A stretch of DNA of 64,000 nt from NCBI RefSeq assembly GCF_949628265.1, contig NC_088786.1:18807681-18871680 (forward strand), in the 5' to 3' direction. Positions 51,253 through 61,900 of this stretch are shown piece by piece; positions within the stretch are counted from its first letter, which is position 1; each line of letters opens with the position of its first letter. Under the pieces are notes generated by a model, which was given only the letters and a program-made list of their open reading frames with translations, did no database searches and was not told where the DNA came from. This DNA is from Cloeon dipterum. Lineage: Eukaryota > Arthropoda > Insecta > Ephemeroptera > Baetidae. A program made the translations under genes and the position numbers.

Positions 51253-52596
51253 TTATTTTCTGCCACCCTTCATTTTCTGCCTGCGACCTTTACCAGGTCT
51301 CTGTTGCGGTTTCGTACCTTTGCCTCTTGACATGCCAGGCCTGCCAGTAGACTTGCCTTTGTTGAAAGCTTCTGAAGAACTCTCTCTAGTGTTTGCCTTA
51401 GAGCCCCTCTTGCGTCCACCGAAGCCGTATTTCTTATCCTTAGCTTCTTTTCTAAACTGGGACCTGAGGCAACAAATTACTCTCCAATATTCAACATTTT
51501 GTGGGAGCCGTGCTTACCTTTTAATTTTCGCCTTGCCAGAATTCCCTGGACCCTGTTTGGCATGGCCCTCTTTGGCCTTCTTCGGATTAAAGTCGTCAAG
51601 GAAGTCCAGATCTTTGCGTTGGCCTTTCCTAAATTTCTTAACCTGATGAGCAAACGTTTATGTCATGACCAGTCTAATCGGAAAACAAGTATTTAAGTAA
51701 ACCTCATCGAGCATGGCCTTTTTCTGCATTTGCTTGGCAACCTTGGCTTGCGCCTCAACCTTCTTGCCAAACTTTTTCTGCTGCCGGAATTGGCGAATCT
51801 TCTCTCTTCTCTCCTCTTCAGTTTGCTTTTTAGTCAAGGCATCCCGAACCTACATCATACAATCCTTATGAGATTCTCCCTCATTTTCACATGTCAAAAC
51901 CAAACCTTCTGCATGTGATCGTCGGTCTTGAGCATTTCAGCAAAATAGTCTTCAGGCCTCCGTGTCGGAATGTTCATTGACTTCAACCGAGGAATTGCCT
52001 CTAAAACCGTTGCTTGCGACTGTCGGTAAAAGTGCAGCTCGCGTTGGAAATCGTTAGCTGCGAGTTCAGTTGAGTCTGTGATTTGCTTTTGGTCTTGCAT
52101 CTTCTCTACAAGTTCTGGAGCTAGCGGAGCAAGCCCAGACACTACGTCCAGTCTGTCAATCCACTTGCCAGCAAGCTTGAACTCTTCCAGCTTTCTTTTC
52201 ATTCCACCCTGAGCCAAAATTTGTTAATAAACAGGTGAGATTTAATCTAGTTTCATAAACACTTACAACATTATTGGTGAACTTTCGAGGTGGCTTGACC
52301 AATTTTGCTGTCTTAATTACAGTGCCTGGCTTAATAATTCCTTTTTCAAAAGCTTTTTGAAGCTGAAAGGGCAAGCAATATGTTTTTAGATTAAAAAGTT
52401 ATTATTTAATATTGATTCAACATACTTCCGAATCAGAATCTAAATTCAGATCTGCATGCTCATCATCACTCTCCTCCGACTCGTCTTCCGAGATTTCCAT
52501 GCTCTCTTCTTGTTCCTCACTCTCTTGCTCCGTTTCTGACTCAGTGTCGACGCCTTCACTGCTTTCATTGTCATCGATTTCCTTGATCGTGACCAT
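51253..52596 (-). CDS. Ebp2: rRNA-processing protein EBP2 (EBNA1BP2 family)
   Basis: This nucleolar factor is needed for 60S ribosomal subunit assembly and pre-rRNA processing. Coding exons in transcript order are 52596-52426, 52362-52267, 52208-51906, 51849-51703, 51642-51518 and 51463-51253, giving 350 residues in continuous frame. The first 57 residues are strongly acidic (E/D/S). The conserved core spans about residues 80-190, with KFTNNVGGMKRKL, WIDRLDVV, DFQRELHFYRQ and RRPEDYFAEM as in known EBP2 proteins. A K/Q/E-rich helical stretch follows, then a basic Gly/Arg/Lys tail with KYGFGGRKRGSKANTRES. An in-frame TAG two codons before the ATG fixes the start. Exons 3 and 4 use unusual GTTT donors. 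The gene converges on Cda5. Confidence 0.94.
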
Positions 52597-52668
52597 TTTC
52601 TAACTTATGCGAAAAGATTTCGGGATCTAACTTAAAGACTGCTTCAAAATTTGTATCCACACGATCCA

Positions 52669-52674
52669 CACGTG
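52669..52674. promoter_or_regulatory. CACGTG E-box in the Ebp2 5' region
   Basis: A perfect CACGTG lies 73 bp upstream of the Ebp2 start codon, probably in the 5' UTR or just at the promoter. Myc/Max E-boxes close to the start site are typical of insect ribosome-biogenesis genes. An AAGATGGCAGC (YY1-like) word lies at about 52,786. Function is inferred. Confidence 0.4.
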
Positions 52675-52894
52675 TTTTTGTTGTGCTGCGTCGCGTGGTT
52701 TCTTCGTCTAGTTTTCTACTGTCGCCGCTTCGCCGCTTGCGTTCAGCTGGTCGGTAGATAGCTTCAGCTTTTTGTTTAGCCTTAAGATGGCAGCAGCAGT
52801 GCCAGCAGTAAAGAGCCGCCGGAAGGATCCCCCTCTCTTCTTTTATGATCATGCTTTCGCGATTTAGCGGGTGGCGGGTTTTCGTTTCTCGTTT

Positions 52895-53250
52895 CCCAGT
52901 GAAAAATCGCGAGCGGCTCGTTCTTGCTTTTTCTTGCTCGCTCGCAGAGACGTTTATTTGGGACATTTTTGCTCGCTCTGCTCGCGATTTCTATATGCTC
53001 ATTTCTCGCTCTTTCCTGCTCGTGCCCACTTTTCGTGCTCGCTTTGCTCGCTCAATTTTGCTTTTTCGTGCTTTTTTGGCTCGTTTCTGTGCTCTGTTTG
53101 GCTGCATTGTTGCTTGCTCAAATGTGCTCGTTTTGGCTCTCTCGTGCTCGCCTTGCTCAAATAGGCTTCATTTTTGCTCAAAGTTGCTCGGATTGATCCC
53201 TCGCTCTTTTGCGCTCTTTCTTGCTCAAAAGCGTTCAACGCGATTTTGAG
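52895..53250. repeat. TGCTCG motif cluster 1
   Basis: About 350 bp is dominated by irregularly spaced TGCTCG, TTGCTC and CTCGCTC words, almost all reading this way on the plus strand. There is no fixed period and little exact tandem duplication. It lies just upstream of Ebp2 (minus-strand gene). The open frames here are by-products of the composition. A related cluster sits at 55,580-55,960. Confidence 0.75.
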
Positions 53251-53259
53251 CGCTACAAC

Positions 53260-54370
53260 CTTACAATTTTTTAGGTTATTTTGAAAAGAAAACCTTTTTC
53301 ATGCGTTTATAATTTTTTTTATTCCGATACAAAATTTTGAATAAATGATAAATATCATATTATTAAATTATTTAAAAACAAAACAACACACGGAAAAATA
53401 GCGTAATTTACGGGTCTCAGCAGGGTTTTAGCCAAGTCAGGAATAATCAGTGAAAATATAATACCAGATATCAATCTAGCAAAGGAAACTAGATTCAATA
53501 AGCGGCCATGCCCTTGTGCCAAAATCTCGTTAATACCAAGACGAACAAATCTTTTATAAAGTGGCCGCTAAACTGAATCTAAAAAAAAATACCTGGCCGC
53601 TAAAACTCCACCATCCACCCTACCCAATATTTTAGCATGGACAGCTTATAAACTGGACCACGCAAGATGGTTAAAATGCAGACCCTAACTGTTTCAAAAA
53701 TCCAAAAATTATTTTTCTCGCGCGAACAATTTAAAAAATTTTGCATTGGTAGACTAGTGTGATTAATACTGATTATTTTCCCGGCCAAAACCCTCCGAAT
53801 AATATATACAACCTCTAAAATCGCCTGAATCTGAAGTGATGAAAACACACAGGAACACACACAGCATCTGAATAATCCATATTCCTCTTACATGCAGCTC
53901 ATTGGTTCCTAAAACACGGAAAACAATAGGCATGATAATTAATAAAGCACAATAATATGGAGAAAGATGATTCTAAAAACAATTTTATGCATTAATTTAT
54001 CGAATTTATCATCATATTTATTTAAGAGTGGTGATTTAATTATCTATGGCACTCTAACACTTTTCGCCCAACACTCATACTTCTCTCTAGGATAGGGCAT
54101 TACACTGATTCTTCCAATCAGAGAGCGAGAAGTGTGAATGAGCGGAAAGTGTGAGTCCCCCATATGTACCGGGCCATTTTCGGAAAATTAACTGTTGAGG
54201 CGGGAAAAAAAATTGCAAATAAAAATTCTTGGTCCAAAACATCAACGAATTTCGCCTACTGTTGAATTCAAATGGAACGGGCAAGATCCGCACATTGAAT
54301 TATAGATTATAGATAATTTTAAAGTGATGATAGAGATTGTGCGTAAAAATCATGCAGAGAGAGTAAAAAG
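53260..54370. other. AT-rich intergenic DNA
   Basis: No supported gene was found. A short phrase TGGCCGCTAAA occurs twice (about 53,562 and 53,593) with a related GCGGCCA near 53,502. An imperfect hairpin of CACTCATACTTCTC against GAGAAGTGTGAATGAG lies near 54,072-54,145. Neither is assigned. Confidence 0.4.
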
Positions 54371-54379
54371 TTCGCTTAC

Positions 54380-54542
54380 CTTTTGGTTCCAAGTTCTTTG
54401 TGGTGCAGCGACTGCAGCGGCACGGCAGCAACACAACGCTGCTTGTGTCGTGCACTTTTTTCCAGATAGCTCGCAAGTAAAACAACGGCAGTAGCTGCTT
54501 CAGAATTTGTTGGAAAGGCCGGAAAGGACGCGAAAACGGCAT
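54380..54542 (-). CDS. Unresolved possible first coding exon
   Basis: A minus-strand ATG at 54,542 opens 54 codons (MPFSRPFRPFQQILKQLL...). They end at a strong donor, AAAAG|GTAAGC. The peptide is hydrophobic and basic with a CRCSRC motif. I cannot find a convincing following exon down to 53,270, and I recognise no family. It may be a real short gene, a noncoding RNA exon or chance. Confidence 0.15.
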
Positions 54543-54734
54543 CGTGAAAGAATTTCCAGCGAAAATAACCAACAATGCACATACAACTATCGCTGTGTCA
54601 GCGGCGGTTGCCAGTAACACTGATCACAATGCAACACAAATTCGAGTGTTGCAAAAATCGATATACGATTCAAACAACAATTAAAAAAAATCAACCCTTT
54701 GTTAGAATCAGAAGTTCTAGTGACAATCGCCGCT

Positions 54735-55130
54735 GGCACCACCAGGGTTCGCCAATTTTGCAATGCGCCAATTTTGCAATGCGCAAAATTGCACCACTGG
54801 TTTTTAGCGCAAAAATCCAGCCGGAAAAACCACCAGTTTTAGGTTTTCCGCTTTTTTCCGAATTTATCCCGAAAAAATTCCAATTTCGCGCCAAAAAAGT
54901 CTGAAATTTTGGAAAATTACGATGCGAGATAAGATTTTTGGTCTTTGGGTGAAACTTAAATACTGATTTTGTAAACTTCCAATTTTTGGTCATCCATCAT
55001 GAGATGGATCTTTCATAAGAATGCATATGTTTCGGAAAAATACGCAAAATTGCATAAAATCCCGCAAAAATGGTTTGTTTTGCAATGCAGTGGCTTTTTC
55101 CGGAAAAATTCGGGACGCTCTGGCACAGCT
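54735..55130. repeat. Short-motif-rich block (TTTTGCAATGC / GCAAAATTGC / CCGGAAAAA)
   Basis: A few words recur on both strands. TTTTGCAATGC occurs near 54,756, 54,774 and 55,078; GCAAAATTGCA near 54,782 and 55,043. CCGGAAAAA and TTTTTCCGGAAAAA forms also occur. The first two TTTTGCAATGC words lie in a perfect 18-bp tandem duplication. The block also holds TTTCGCGCCAAA (54,884-54,895), a perfect E2F-type site. It looks like a decayed repeat, or less likely a regulatory cluster. Confidence 0.4.
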
Positions 55131-55579
55131 ATTTTCACTGCCGTGTGGGTTGCTAACGGTCAGCAGGACGGCTCTAGTCAGCTCCTCGTGTAATAAATCA
55201 TTATAATCAATTAACTAACACTCTTTTCCTTTTTTAATTTTATTTTCAAAGAAAAGTGAAATTGAAATTTAAAAAATTTCCTAATAACCTTATATTATTA
55301 TTAATTAGATATTTTCTTAAAAACTAGCTGGTGCGTATTGATCTAAAACTTCGAACACCATGCTAATTTATTACTTGAAGGGGAACCAATAGTGGTCATT
55401 TGACGACGCTAAAAATTATTTAGTGCATTTACATGAGACAAGATAAAAAATTATACATTAATTCGAGCATAGCTGCTAGAAAGTTAACTCAGATATTTTT
55501 CTTGCTATAATTGCAACTGAGGGTTAATCTAAAAAAATAAATTGGAAACATGTTAATTTTCCTCTCATTATATTTACAA

Positions 55580-55960
55580 TCGAGCGGTAAGCGAGAAGAG
55601 AGCACAAAAATTATACAAAAGTTCGAAGCGAGCAAGAAAGAGCAGCTTTGCTCGCTCATTTTCGCTCGATTCTGCTCGCGAGCATAAAGGAGCGAGCAAA
55701 TATTGCTTTATTTTGCTCGAGCAGTGCGAGCGGAAAAGAGCGAGATTGTTTCATCTAACCCAGAGCAGGCTGAGCGTAAAAGAGCCAAGAAAAGCGAGCA
55801 ATTGTTGCTCGTTTAGATTGTTGAGCCGCTCGAGCAACAAAATGCAGTGTGCTGCTCGCGAAATGAGCAGACAGAGCAGAGAAAGTGGCTAAATGAGCGA
55901 CGCGAGCAAGAACGAGCGCTTTTTCCTGCTCGCGTCTGCTCGCGATTTTCTGCTGGGTTT
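55580..55960. repeat. TGCTCG/CGAGCA motif cluster 2
   Basis: About 380 bp is rich in GAGCGAGCA, TGCTCGCTC and palindromic forms such as GCTCGCGAGC and GCTCGAGC. Unlike cluster 1, both orientations are intermixed, so the RNA or DNA could form many small hairpins. It lies about 370 bp upstream of the SPATA22-like start codon. No coding frame spans it. Confidence 0.75.
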
Positions 55961-56332
55961 CTCATCCTTATTTTTCTTGAAATTCTCACTCTCGTTCTAG
56001 TCGTTCTTCTCGATGCTCGGTAAACAAATCATTTATAAGGCAGAAAATTCTTTCAAATTATTTTAACGCCTTTTCTCCCTATGTATTTCATGCTTTAGAA
56101 TTATGAATTATATCTGTAACTCGTGAGCAATGTGAATTTCGTGAATTTAATTTTGATTATTACTTTTCATGACCAACTGTAATGTTTTCTTTTCCTTTGC
56201 GTCAATTTTGTTTTTATCATTTTTCACCTCAATCTTACGCCATGGATAATTCAATCCTGAACTAATTTGATGTATCATAGTTCCTTGTTCCTTTTTAACA
56301 TTTTTTAATTGAGGATCGACCTAGTTGAAACG

Positions 56333-58016
56333 ATGGAGCAACGCGCGTTCGTCAATCAGAGACGCATAGAATTCTTTGAACCTCATGCTGATGGCAACTT
56401 CTCATCTAGAAATTACCCCACTCTTTCCGACAGAGGTGAGAAATTTTAATTGACTCCAAAATTATCTTGATTCTTTTTTTATGTAATTTAGATTTGTTTT
56501 TTTCATCGCTTTTATTAAAAACAATTATTAAAAAAATGTTTTAAACCAAATCATTTATAATTTTTCAGGTAAGAAGTATGAACAATATAATAATTTTATT
56601 TCATTGTGTCTGGACCGCAGGAAATAGTATTTTGGCCATTGCTGCAGAGGAGGATGATGCCGAAGCATACTACCCTTCTGTGTTTTGCGTTACTCCAAAC
56701 CGCAGCAATTTGTACAACAAGCTGGCTGCGTCAGGCAAATCCCTCGCTTTTCCACTTAACAAGTGGGTCTATTCGTGGTGTTAGTTTTGAAAGTGACAAT
56801 TGCAATTTAATTTGCAGGAGGGAGAGATTTGAGCTTATGTATGCTCAAAGTAGAGCCAGCGAAGGGCTCTTTCACTCTGAAAACAATCAGGTAACTATAT
56901 AAATATTATTATTTCCCGCTGATGACTTAATTTTTTATGAAGGCTTCTTCCCCGCCTAGTAGTAGACAGGCTAAGCAGCCTTGTGTCGTTTTTGAAGGCC
57001 CTTCAGCCAACATGGCTCTGCTCCATCAAACAAATCGAGGGGCCACCAGAAGTTCAGGTTTGAAGCAAACTTTTACTTTCGTTTTAAAACTAAAGTAAAA
57101 ATATCTATTCATCAGTTCCTCGAGCTTTGAACTTTGAAGGCTATAATCCAGTGACTCACGAGGAAACAACGCCTAGAAAACGGCAAATCCAAGTTGAAAG
57201 CAGTGCTACAAACGCACCATCAAAGCCAAAAGTTTTAAAGGAGACCAGCAGGCAATCTTCTGACAAAGGCAAAGCAACATTTGATATGAAGTCAAAGGTG
57301 TGTATTATTTCTACAATTATTATTTAATTTTCTTGAATACATAAAAATATCAGAAAATTTAATTCTGCGTGGCTATGTATTTTACGGTTCTTCTGCTTGC
57401 CTAAATTATTTATGTATCCAAAACCAGTGGAGCTCTTTAAAATTAAAAATTATAATTAGGTTAAGAAAGCATCAGGATCACCTGAAGTCGTTATACTGAC
57501 GGCCAACGTGAAATGCACTGTCGAATGGCACAGCCAAATATCTTCGTTCAGAAAGTTCCATGTTCTCTTTGAAGTTTTTGGTAAGTTCAGTGCAAGTTAT
57601 ATATTTCAAAAATATCTTAAGTAAAAAGGAACTGCTTTCAGCAAACCAACCTTTTAAAAATAAAAACGAGTCGAAAATTAAAGTAAACGATTTTGCGAAG
57701 TAAAAGTGAGAAAATGTTATTTTATTTTTTAGCGATACTGCAACGAGTGCGAGAGAAAGAGACGCACTACGAGTTGTTGCTGCGAGACAAGTCGGGCCCC
57801 TTGATGCTGACACTGTTCTACAAGATGGACCAGACGATGCCTGAACTGGCGAGTGGACAGGTGGTGCGCGTCGTCGGCCGGCTGCTGGCCCGCACACGGC
57901 TTCAGGCGTTCAGCGTGCGCCAGGCCAGACCCGGCGAGATGCAGCGACACGACCTATATCTCAGCAACCAGTCCCTCAAGACGATGAAGCGTATTGAGCA
58001 AGACCAGGAGGAATAA
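56333..58016 (+). CDS. SPATA22: SPATA22-like meiotic recombination protein
   Basis: SPATA22 partners MEIOB and RPA on single-stranded DNA during meiotic double-strand-break repair. Exons are 56333-56435, 56621-56762, 56818-56890, 56943-57057, 57116-57297, 57460-57580 and 57733-58016, giving 339 residues in continuous frame, close to the vertebrate length. The N-terminal 205 residues are polar and apparently disordered (Ser, Lys, Gln). The last 135 residues match the vertebrate C-terminal OB-like region as I remember it. Shared patterns are LFEVxAxL, then LLRDKSGPLMLTLFYKMD, then MPELASGQVVRVVGR, then FSVRQARPGE. No catalytic residues are expected. An AG|GTAAG site inside intron 1 is described as a finding. 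The assignment rests on recalled similarity; another OB-fold partner protein is possible. Confidence 0.72.
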
Positions 58017-58158
58017 TGAACTTATTATTCTATGAGTAGAAAGTGACGCGCTGTACGCGATGAATGCACTCTGGATCAGTGTTTTAATTTCCGCTCTCAT
58101 GTAAATGACCATTGAATGTGTTTCTGTTGAAATATCTTATTGTTTTTTGATGTAAAGC

Positions 58159-58164
58159 AATAAA
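58159..58164 (+). terminator. Poly(A) signal of the SPATA22-like gene
   Basis: A canonical AATAAA lies 143 bp past the stop codon at 58,014-58,016, so the 3' UTR is about 160 bp. Confidence 0.65.
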
Positions 58165-58640
58165 GGGAAGACTTAAAATATAAAATTTCATACTCTAATT
58201 TATTATTTTTTTTTTTTGAAATTGAAGATTGTTTTTTAATTTTAATTTGAAAGTGGGTGTTTGGAGGATAGATTAATAAAAATGGTCTGTGATTTTAAAA
58301 TTGTTCGTCGATTTTTCTGAGTTTTCGGTGTGTTGGGGTTATTTAGGGGTGTCATAATAACCAGGAAAAATCAATGTACCTTTCCCGGAAAATTATGAAT
58401 TCTTATTTCTCCTTTATTTGGTACATAGTGGTAATGTTAGAAACCTTGCAAAGGTCAATTCAATACAGTAATACATTAAATAGACAATTTTAAAAGCAAG
58501 AAATGGCGGGTTTACTTTTAACATTTTGCCCATTGTTCTAATAATAACAGCAACCAGCAATAACTCTTAAATAATATCCCTTGACAGTGTACTTCTGTCG
58601 TTTGCGTTTGCACAGTCATGCTCTTCCCGCGGATAAAAAA
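58165..58640. other. Spacer between the SPATA22-like gene and Prp3
   Basis: AT-rich DNA with a poly-T/A stretch near 58,206 and no coding potential. The GC-richer end near 58,610-58,700 probably contains the Prp3 promoter. No clear TATA or initiator was identified. Confidence 0.5.
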
Positions 58641-58876
58641 GGTGAAAGTAGTTGCAGCGCAGTCGCCACTACTGCCAGTGAGAGTTAGCCGCCACGCCCA
58701 CCTCTATCAGCAGTAGAAGCGCTATTATTTTCAGCTTGGCGTGTTCCGTGTTGTGCCCTTCTGCCGAAATCCGAAATCGTTGCCGTCGCAAAGAATACAC
58801 TCCGCTTCAACATTTTTACGTTCAAAATCTTCAATCTTCAATCGCCTTTGAGTGCCTCCATCTCCATATCGGTCAA

Positions 58877-58978
58877 GTATGCGAAAAATTGACGGAAAAC
58901 GAGAGATTTGGCTAACCGGTCTACTCGTGACCCCTTTCGTTTGAACTAATATTTCAATTCTTGATCCATCTGCTACAG
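58877..58978 (+). other. Probable 5' UTR intron of Prp3
   Basis: The donor CAA|GTATGC at 58,877 and the acceptor CTGCTACAG at 58,978 define a 102-bp intron ending six bases before the start codon at 58,985. It is inferred from splice motifs only; the transcription start is not resolved. Confidence 0.45.
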
Positions 58979-58984
58979 GTCATT

Positions 58985-61900
58985 ATGTCGCTCAGCGGCA
59001 AGGATATTGATGAGTTGCGTCCAAAAATCGACAAGTTGGTTGTACGATACAACGGGCAGTCAGATTCCACCATCTGCAATGTCGCCCTCAGCTGCATATC
59101 AGCAGGGTATGACAAGCGCAAAATTTGTGGTGCGTATATTTCAGAGGAAATTGACATAGATACATTACATAATTGAGACTACAATCATTTTCTCTAAAAT
59201 TTGCTGTCTATGTATTTTGTTTTTTTATCTGTACTGTCCCTCCTATAATTTGCAATACGATTTGCAGACAAATTGACTGGCGTGATGGACAGCAAAAAGG
59301 CAGAGCGGATGACTGAGAGGCTGATGGAGTTGGGCGAGGCTGTCAGAGGCTGCCTGAAGAGCTCAAGGAAGAGGGCTCTAGTGGAGGATGTAGAACGAGA
59401 GCCAAAGAAGTCGAGGGCAAAGGAATCACGGGTAGGTCGCCTGGAGACGAATTTCAATTTGACCCCAATGCTATTAATGATTTTCTGTGCCTAAATAGAG
59501 CTCTTTTCATAGGACAACGGGGGCGGCATGAACGAAGACAACAGCGTGGCCAAAGCATTAGCTGCTGCTGCCGCAATGGCTGGTGGAGGCGGCAAGACCA
59601 ACTCAAGTGGGCCAGGACTGGCTATACCTATGCAGCTGGGTGAAGTGGTCGGAGCTGATTCTGCCTTGAATTCTAAGCAGGTAAATATTTATCTCAAACT
59701 GCGACATTTTGATACTAGTAGTCGTGAAGAAACTCAGTTGCAGGGTCAAAATTAACAAGGAAGCTCATAGGCTTCATCATTTTAGTTTTTGCCAATATTA
59801 TAGGAATTGTCTATAATCAAATGAGTTTAGAGATAAATATTACCAAGGGAAATATTTGGTTCAGCGGAGGTTGCGAGTTAAGCAGCTCCATTGCTTAAAA
59901 ACCGTTTCTGGAATTTGACTTGCGAAATGTTTCAAAACGAATTATGAAGCCAGTTTTCATTCAATCGTGATTATGACTCACCTTGACGAGATAAATCGAT
60001 CGGCGGGTCAATGTTTACTTTCCGTCAATTTAAGAATTTTACCGGGAAATTTGCAAATGGTTTCTTAACAGTCTGAGATAACGTTTTTGGTTAAAAATAT
60101 TTACACCAATTTATGTGGTTCACATTGGTTAAAGGCCACGCAAATTTTATGTTATTCATAAAATTCATATTTAAGACTCAACTAATTCGTGTTTTAACCG
60201 TGTGTCGATGAATTTCAGATTGAAGAGATGATGGCTAACGCAAAGAAGGTTATAGAGGAGAGGAAGAAGGCGTTGACAGCCATCAAGTCGGACACTGGAA
60301 AGCCAAAATTTGGCCTCATGGATCCGCAGATGATTGCTGAGGCGGAGAAAGCACGTCGCATTGCTCAATTGCAGGCACAGATTCAGGAGAAGATCAACGC
60401 TGTGAGCATCAATGCAGCTGTGGCCGCCGCCCAAGCGCACGTTCGGGAAGTCACTGCAAAGCCTAAGCCCCTCATTCTTGACGCGCAAGGCCGCACCGTG
60501 GACATGGAGGGCAAGGAAGTGCAGCTTACTCAGAGAATGCCCACACTGAAGGTCAGTGATTAAAAAAACTTATTTGGGCTTGAATTTTGTAGCCAATTTT
60601 GTATGTTTTCTTGTACCATTATTTTAAAATTATGCTTCATAGCACATATTTGTTACTATCCCCAAGTATCATTCATGTTCAGATAGTAATTATTACTGAT
60701 TAACGTTTTCCACAGGATAAATTACATTCAGCGATTCACTTTTGTGTCATTTGCGAACCAGATCTTAAAATATTTTTACAACACGGTGGGAGAGTTAAAT
60801 AACCCAGCACTGACTTTTGATTTGGAGTTTCAATTTTCGCAAATTCAGATTTAAATTTTTTGTTGATTTTTTAAAAACTATCTATTTAAACAAATAATCA
60901 AACGTGGATTGTTAGAACCTAATGCAATTTTTGATCCATTTTCCAGGCCAACATCAGGGCAAAAAAGAGGGAAGAGTTCAAGCAGCAGTTGCAAGATAAG
61001 GGCTCGGAAGACATTGCTGAGCAGACCTTCTTTGACCCCAGAATTGCCGCCAAGACGGCAATTCGTAACAAAAGGGCTCTCAAGTTCAACGAGCCTGGAA
61101 AATATGTTGCCCTGGCAGACAAAATGCGAACCAAAGCGCAACTTGAGAAGCTGCAGAGTGAGATTGCCCAGATTGCTAGGAAAACTGGCATCACCACCAC
61201 AACAAAACTTGCTTTGATTACTCCAACTGATGCTAGGGACGATGATGTGCCTGAGGTTGAATGGTGGGACTCTATCATCTTAGCAGAGGACAGGTAACTA
61301 TTATATTGTAATACATAAAAATGCAATTAGGAAAATTCACTGCAAGTGTTTCATCATTATCAAGGCTCAAAGTTATTGTTCAAGGTTTGAGTCTTAGAGG
61401 AAAAAGTAACTAATTATAACATCATTTTTTCCTGCGTTCTTGGTTGTAATTGAAATATTTTAAATTTGGCAAGAAGGTTTAAGCAATTCCATTCAAATTT
61501 AAATCATTTTTAATTCAATTAGATAATAATGTAATAGAATATTAAAACATGATTTTTGGTCAAAAAATCGACAGCTGAAAAAAGATAACTAGTGACTTAA
61601 TAACAACTGTCTGAATTAGCTCCAAAACTTTCTCCATTGCCCTTAAGTTTCAGAAAGGTTGTCTCTTTTAACGAAAATCGTCTACGTGATATTTTATTTC
61701 TTGATATAATCTATCTAGATGCTAATGTAGGCAGTAGCACGCTAGGTTGCCATATTTGTCAAAAGAATTAAATATTATGCAACCTCAGTGTATAGCGAGC
61801 TATTTATTTTTCCATATTTATACAGAAAGGTCCTGCAGGAAGCTGCATTTAATTCTTCTTACAATGCTATTTTATATCAAATCAAAATGAATGTTGTAAC

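Noticed and set aside
52571..52966. A 131-codon minus-strand frame overlapping the Ebp2 start
   Set aside because: It is in a different frame from Ebp2, lies in its 5' UTR and upstream DNA, and has no family similarity.
52845..53249. Long Leu/Cys/Ser-rich open frames across TGCTCG cluster 1
   Set aside because: All are translations of the repeated TGCTCG word in different frames. Real coding would favour one frame.
56578..56784. A single-exon frame from ATG 56,578 in the SPATA22-like gene
   Set aside because: It reads through intron sequence before the 56,621 acceptor and past the 56,762 donor. The spliced model joins conserved exons in frame.
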